Of a DNA stretch of 64,000 nucleotides, positions 59,101 through 64,000 are shown piece by piece (position 1 is the first letter of the stretch; every line of letters begins with the position of its first letter). The notes under the pieces were generated by a model. The model had not been told where the DNA came from and ran no database searches. It saw nothing but the letters and a program-made list of their open reading frames with translations. The stretch is from contig NC_067312.1 in NCBI RefSeq assembly GCF_020740795.1, positions 40,136,905-40,200,904 on the forward strand. Reading direction: 5' to 3'. Both the position numbers and the translations under genes were made by a program. Source of the stretch: Apus apus. Taxonomy: Eukaryota; Chordata; Aves; Apodiformes; Apodidae.

Positions 59101-62100
59101 TCATGAGTCATGAGAGCTGTTAAAGAAAACTTCTTAATAACTTAGGGGGGAGGGGCTTTGCAGCATGCAAAGGCACAGAGCTTTTAAATTACTGTTTTTT
59201 TCCAGTATCTGCAAATTATCTAAAGAAAGAAGTATCTAGGATGTTTTTTCTTGAACAACAGAAAACTTGAGAATTCAAATCTATTTGTTAAAAACATAAA
59301 TTTTGAAAGAAGCAGTAAAAATGTGCTTCTGAAATAGAGTGATAATGAAACACGCTACAATGATTCTACTGCCCCAAGTAAAGGCAGCAAACACAAAGCT
59401 ATCTTTACCCCATCACGTTTCTGAACTCAGACGAGTGGTCTAAGCAGATTTGTGAATGGTCTGTAACACAGTAACATTACATCAAAGTAATGTGATCCTA
59501 CAACAAATCGGTCCAAACAGACCATCCAACCAGAAGATGGGTATCTAAATGTTTCTGAGGAGCAGTTATCAAAACATCCGTTTCCCCAAACCTGTGATGT
59601 TGCAGAAGAACTGTTCACTGCAAACCTCTGAAAATAGAATGGGAACTAGTAGTACTCTAGAGTGTGTACAGCACAATGTCACCATTTTGTAAGTACTAAT
59701 ATAGGTGCTTTCTTGCAGGAAAAATAGTGTAAACTTTACACTCTGCTAATGATGTTAACTTCTTCAAAGCAGAAGGGAAAAAAAGGTCCTTCATGAATGA
59801 CATCACTCATGGAAGGGCAAAAGGGCTAGACCGAATCCTTAGTTTTAATGGGGAGAAAAGGGAGGGGGGGAAGAAAAAAAGGAAAACCTGAAGTAATTCC
59901 TACTTAACTTTTGGTAATTCAGCAGCTGAAATGACAGAGATATATTGCCCTCAAAGCACAAATTAAATTAAATTATAAGCATAATTTTAATTTATTTTTT
60001 TTAACTGAGTATGAAAATATTTGTTTGACTGAGAGACATGAAAGCAGTCTGGTTTGGTGGGTTTATTTTGGTTTTAATATCCTGTCTAATTAGATTAAAT
60101 TTAATTATTAGTAGGCATGTGGAAAAAACTGCCCGACTTGATATAAGCCTTTGAAACACAGTGTCATCATTTCTGAAATTTGTCCCCTTCCTAACCTGAA
60201 AAACATCACCAGTTCCTTCCCACTCCCAGTCCCCAGAAGGTTTATATGAAAATATCAACCAGGGTACAAATCTGTATTTTCTGAAATACTCTGAGCAAAG
60301 AATGTTATTTATGTTATTTCATTTATAGTATTACAAAAGCAAGAGTAGCGCAATGAACCACAGGTATTAAGTTGAACTGAAATGCTTTTGTATGCATTGG
60401 AAAGACACGTGACAGAGCACAAAAGATCTTCTCAAAGGTGAAAAAGAACAGAGGCAATGTTGGAAGAATACCAAGTGTTCTAATGGTTAGGGAGGAATGA
60501 GTTATCTAGAGATAAAGAGCCAAAACCAAACTCTTCAGTGTGTATGTACAAACAAGTGTTGGCTTTCAAATGAGGAAGTGATTGTTTTTCAGACTTAAGG
60601 AGAGCTGGCAGCTGGGTTCATGATCTGGAGTTGGTTGGATATTTTCTGTATGTACAAGTATAGAAACAGGAAAAGCAGATTTAACCAGTATAGGTCAAGA
60701 TTTAATAGGAAACAGCAAGTAGTTAGTTGGTAACTACAAGAAAAAGGATAAGATCTAGTAATTCTTACACATTCCTACCCACTGAAGTATTTTGAAGAGC
60801 TTTTTTTTATTACTATTCTTGCATTTCCTGCTCCCAGAGGGGAGAACCATTACATTTTACAATTATTTGTGATTATTTTAGCAGTATGGTGTGATCCTGG
60901 AAGTCATTTTGTACTGCTTTACATAGTAGTAAATGCTGATTTAACAGAGTATAAACATGCAGTTGGGAGCAGGGAGTCATCTGAAAACTTGTGCCTCGGC
61001 ATAAACGTCAGCAATCTGTCACTCCATTAATTGCTTGTATTCCCTTGTCAAAAATAAGAAATTAATGTAACGTGATTTGTGTAAACATTTAAGCTGCCTT
61101 TTTAGATCATAATGCTGGACATCTCTGATGTCCTTGCCTTTCCATATTGTATATGGATTCACATGTATTTCTAACTTTTTTTTCTAAGTGTTTGGATTAT
61201 CCTGTTGAGAAGTATATTCCTATGTGTGATTTCCCTATAAATACCAAAATCAGAAACTTAATTTTGTGCGTAGCCTGTTCTGCTCCACAAGGAAGTATTA
61301 CCATTGCTGCTGTTTTCAGAGAGGAGTGCTTAGCTCCCTGTCAAGCTTTCACTTAATGCCAATATAATTTGCCATCACTTAATTTTCAAAACACCACAGA
61401 TTTATTATTTTCTCTGGCTATATAAAATATTGTTTGCAATAGTCTTGTGTGCCTGTTAAAGATTTTACTTGAAATGTTTTAAAATACTGCAAAATCAAAA
61501 GAATAATGAACCCTTATATTAACTTTATAGCACCAGTGTTTAGAATTGTATTCTGTTTAATGTGATATATAACTATATCATTACAAAATATTCAATGAAT
61601 AAGCTACTCACTTTTGTACACAGTAATGTGTTTGAAAACACATTTGAAAAGGTAGGGCAGATTTCTGCAGTCTCATGTAAATAAACTGTATCTGAATCCA
61701 TGAGAACTGTAAAGAACTGCAGTGGCCTACTACTGCATTTGTACACTTGATTCTTTTCCTAAAGGTAAACTTATTCTCTGGAGAAATAAATGCTAAACTT
61801 GGAATCACTTGATCTGCCAAAAAAAATAAATAGATCTAAGTTCACTTGCTCAACAACCTTTGCCTTCCCACAAACAGGTATTTTGCTGGTAAAAATAGAA
61901 GCTCTGCACAGAACAATCTTTTGGGTGAAATATGTAAGATAAATGCAGCCCCCCCAAATCCCAACTTTTCTGCAGTCTTTGTTTACATTAATAGTGAAAA
62001 AAATTACTGAGTTTCAGTAATGGATACAAGTATTTGTATTAGGCACATAACCATTTCTTGTGTTTTTTTTTCAATGAAATTACACTTTTTGCCAATCTGA

Positions 62101-63780
62101 AATTAATTTGATTTTCTGCAGTGTCCTTTCCTCAGTAGAGAATTACCATGGTTTTAACTGACTTATTTTTGTTGTGCTAGGATACATACAGAGCTGTTTA
62201 AAAATATTGTTATTAACTAACTTAAGTAAACTGACTTTGACTTCACCTTTAAAAAATGTGAGACTTTTATCTGCATCCCCCCTTATTTGGTCTTTACTTG
62301 CCAGAGCCTGCCTGTCTATTTTTGTCTTGGCCTGAGTCATACTTGAGCTTATTCTCCATCTTCTGCTTTGCTTTAGACAAAGTTATGTATTTAAAATAAT
62401 TCCATGAATAGAACTCCAGAGAAAAATTGTAGCTGTACTGTTTACTGTTTTAAAGTATTATCTGTTACTTGTTGTCCAGTGTGACTGCTGTTACAGAACA
62501 AGCAAAGACTGTTCCTACCAGTTGCCAACGTGCTGGTCAATTCCTGCATTGTGATTTTCTGCATTCTTCTGATTCATGCTAGTTGACTGAAGAAATCTGT
62601 AATGCAGAAGGAATCTCCTACCAAATACATGTGTATTTTCTGATTGTACCACATAGGTTTACAAGTCCTGGGAAGTGTAATTAATGTTCACATGCTGGAG
62701 GAAAATCAAGCAAATAATAAAATCAAGGATGACTGGTGGTATGCCTTAATAACTCCACTCACGTTACTGTGGTGGGAACTTAAGAAAATGTAATCAAACA
62801 TTTATGCATAAACTATATGATAATGGACTAAGGAACTGGTTAAAGTTTAAACTTAAATTAACTGTGCCAAATCTTCAGCTGACCTTCCTGATTTAATGGG
62901 TAGAAACTGGCTGATCCTAGTTAGCTAGATAGAAACACTGTATTTAGCCAGACCCAGAGAGCAGGACTCGTCTCCTGTCTGTCACCCCTACACAGGAGTT
63001 CCCTACTCCTAACTTGAGTGGCTTCTGCTGACTTGCCAGTAAAGCAGCTTTATTCTGTGTCTGGAAGGTATAGCTGTGTATGATCTGTGGAGTCCTGCCA
63101 TGGATGGTAAGCAGAAGGTATCTAACACCAGCCGAGTTAAAGGAGTAGCAAGCAGTAACTAAAAAATGCTTCAGATGAATCTGCAGTAAGGGGAGAGTTG
63201 CAAATGTCACGCAAATGCACACCTCCTTCCTAGACACGGGAGGAGGAGTCTTGGGTATTGTTCCTGTCTTTGTGAGGGGAATGCATCGCGGTGTGCAAGC
63301 CAGTAGTTCAAAGTGCTGTAGCCAGGTGTATGTATTTTGAATGGCAAGGTGAAAATGTGGCATTTAAAGGATGTGAAAGAATGTGTAACTCCGTGGTTAC
63401 ACGATGTTATTGGGAAATGAGCCTTGTATCTTTCTACTGAGGTTTGTGCCTTTATCATTAGCTGCTATTGGTAGAAATGAGATTTGAACTTGGTTTCATT
63501 TTCCAGCCTTCGCTAAAGGGCTGCTTTGCCACTGTAAGTTTTGTGAACTGTTAGGCTAAAGGTTTGGCCCTGACATTCTTGGTGCTTTACTTTCTTCATC
63601 TGACGAACTTCATGAAAAGGAAATGTTACTTCTTGGTTGTTGCAGATTAACAAGCGTTGGGGAGAGATGAAACTGCTCACCTGCCAGAAGACATCCGTGA
63701 TACCGAGTGGCTCAAAGCCGGGCAAACAGACGAATTTGCTAAAAAATGCCATGTTTTTTTTAAGTGTATGAAGTATTATT
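56160..63780. other. Intergenic region upstream of NAA35
   Basis: 7.6 kb of AT-rich sequence with a poly-T run near 56386, one CR1 remnant at 58283 and only short chance frames. No exon, RNA gene or promoter is supported. Confidence 0.65.
58283..58441 (-). mobile_element. CR1 3'-end fragment in the intergenic region
   Basis: Plus strand reads TAGAATCATAGGATGATTAA, GGTTGGAAAATACC and AACACCTCCAGGATGG, the reversed 3' end of CR1. The inner boundary is uncertain. Confidence 0.82.
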
Positions 63781-63799
63781 TTCCTTTCGCAAATATTTG

Positions 63800-64000
63800 C
63801 GGGGGGGGAGGGGGTGGGGGAGGAGGGCAGCAGAGAAGCCCTTGCCTTTTACAGATGACTAATCCGAGATTTCTTACCTGCTTCAAGTGCGTCCCAGTGC
63901 CCTGGGCAGTGGGGGTCGATGGCCTCACTCCAGTACTTGCCTGCCGTCAGGAATTAGGCGTGACAGTTTCGCGGGCGGGGGAGGCGCGACACGAGAGCAA
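63800..64000. promoter_or_regulatory. Possible edge of another CpG-rich promoter
   Basis: After 7 kb of AT-rich DNA the last about 200 bp carry a long G run (63800-63829), then several CpGs (TTTCGCGGGCGGGGGAGGCG near 63967). The window ends there. In human, AGTPBP1 is the neighbour that diverges from NAA35, so this could be its promoter, but that is inferred from synteny alone. Confidence 0.3.

Overview
The window is nuclear DNA of a vertebrate, almost certainly a bird. It holds two split genes with canonical introns, several fragments of the CR1 LINE that dominates avian genomes, one solo retroviral LTR and a CpG-island promoter. Both protein genes were rebuilt exon by exon from splice sites, reading frame and remembered human orthologues, and both are intact. 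The order GOLM1 > < NAA35 (tail to tail) matches the order I recall on human 9q21.33; in chicken these genes are, from memory, Z-linked. Species and chromosome cannot be fixed from the window.

Layout. 1-1886: intron or upstream sequence of GOLM1, with a degenerate CR1 copy at about 829-1717. 1962-28231 (+): nine coding exons of GOLM1 (Golgi membrane protein 1, GP73), 390 codons from the first in-frame ATG, separated by introns of up to 8.8 kb that contain a CR1 copy, a solo LTR and a 55-bp tandem duplication. 28232-32222: facing 3' regions of the two genes. 32223-54193 (-): 22 coding exons of NAA35 (NatC auxiliary subunit), 725 codons, the length I recall for human NAA35. Its introns hold CR1 fragments of different age and an AT-rich block of about 300 bp. 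About 55.0-56.1 kb: CpG island, promoter and non-coding first exon of NAA35. 56.1-63.8 kb: intergenic, with one CR1 fragment. The last about 200 bp turn G- and CpG-rich and may be the edge of another promoter; human synteny would suggest AGTPBP1, but no coding sequence is visible.

The two genes are not a functional unit. GOLM1 encodes a cis-Golgi type II membrane protein. NAA35 encodes the ribosome-anchoring subunit of the NatC N-terminal acetyltransferase. I found no sign of an undescribed system. The points that merit a second look are gene-structure details: GOLM1 start and furin-site changes, a weak GOLM1 donor followed by a stop, a GC-AG intron in NAA35, a CR1 copy abutting a splice acceptor, and nearly abutting poly(A) signals of the two genes.
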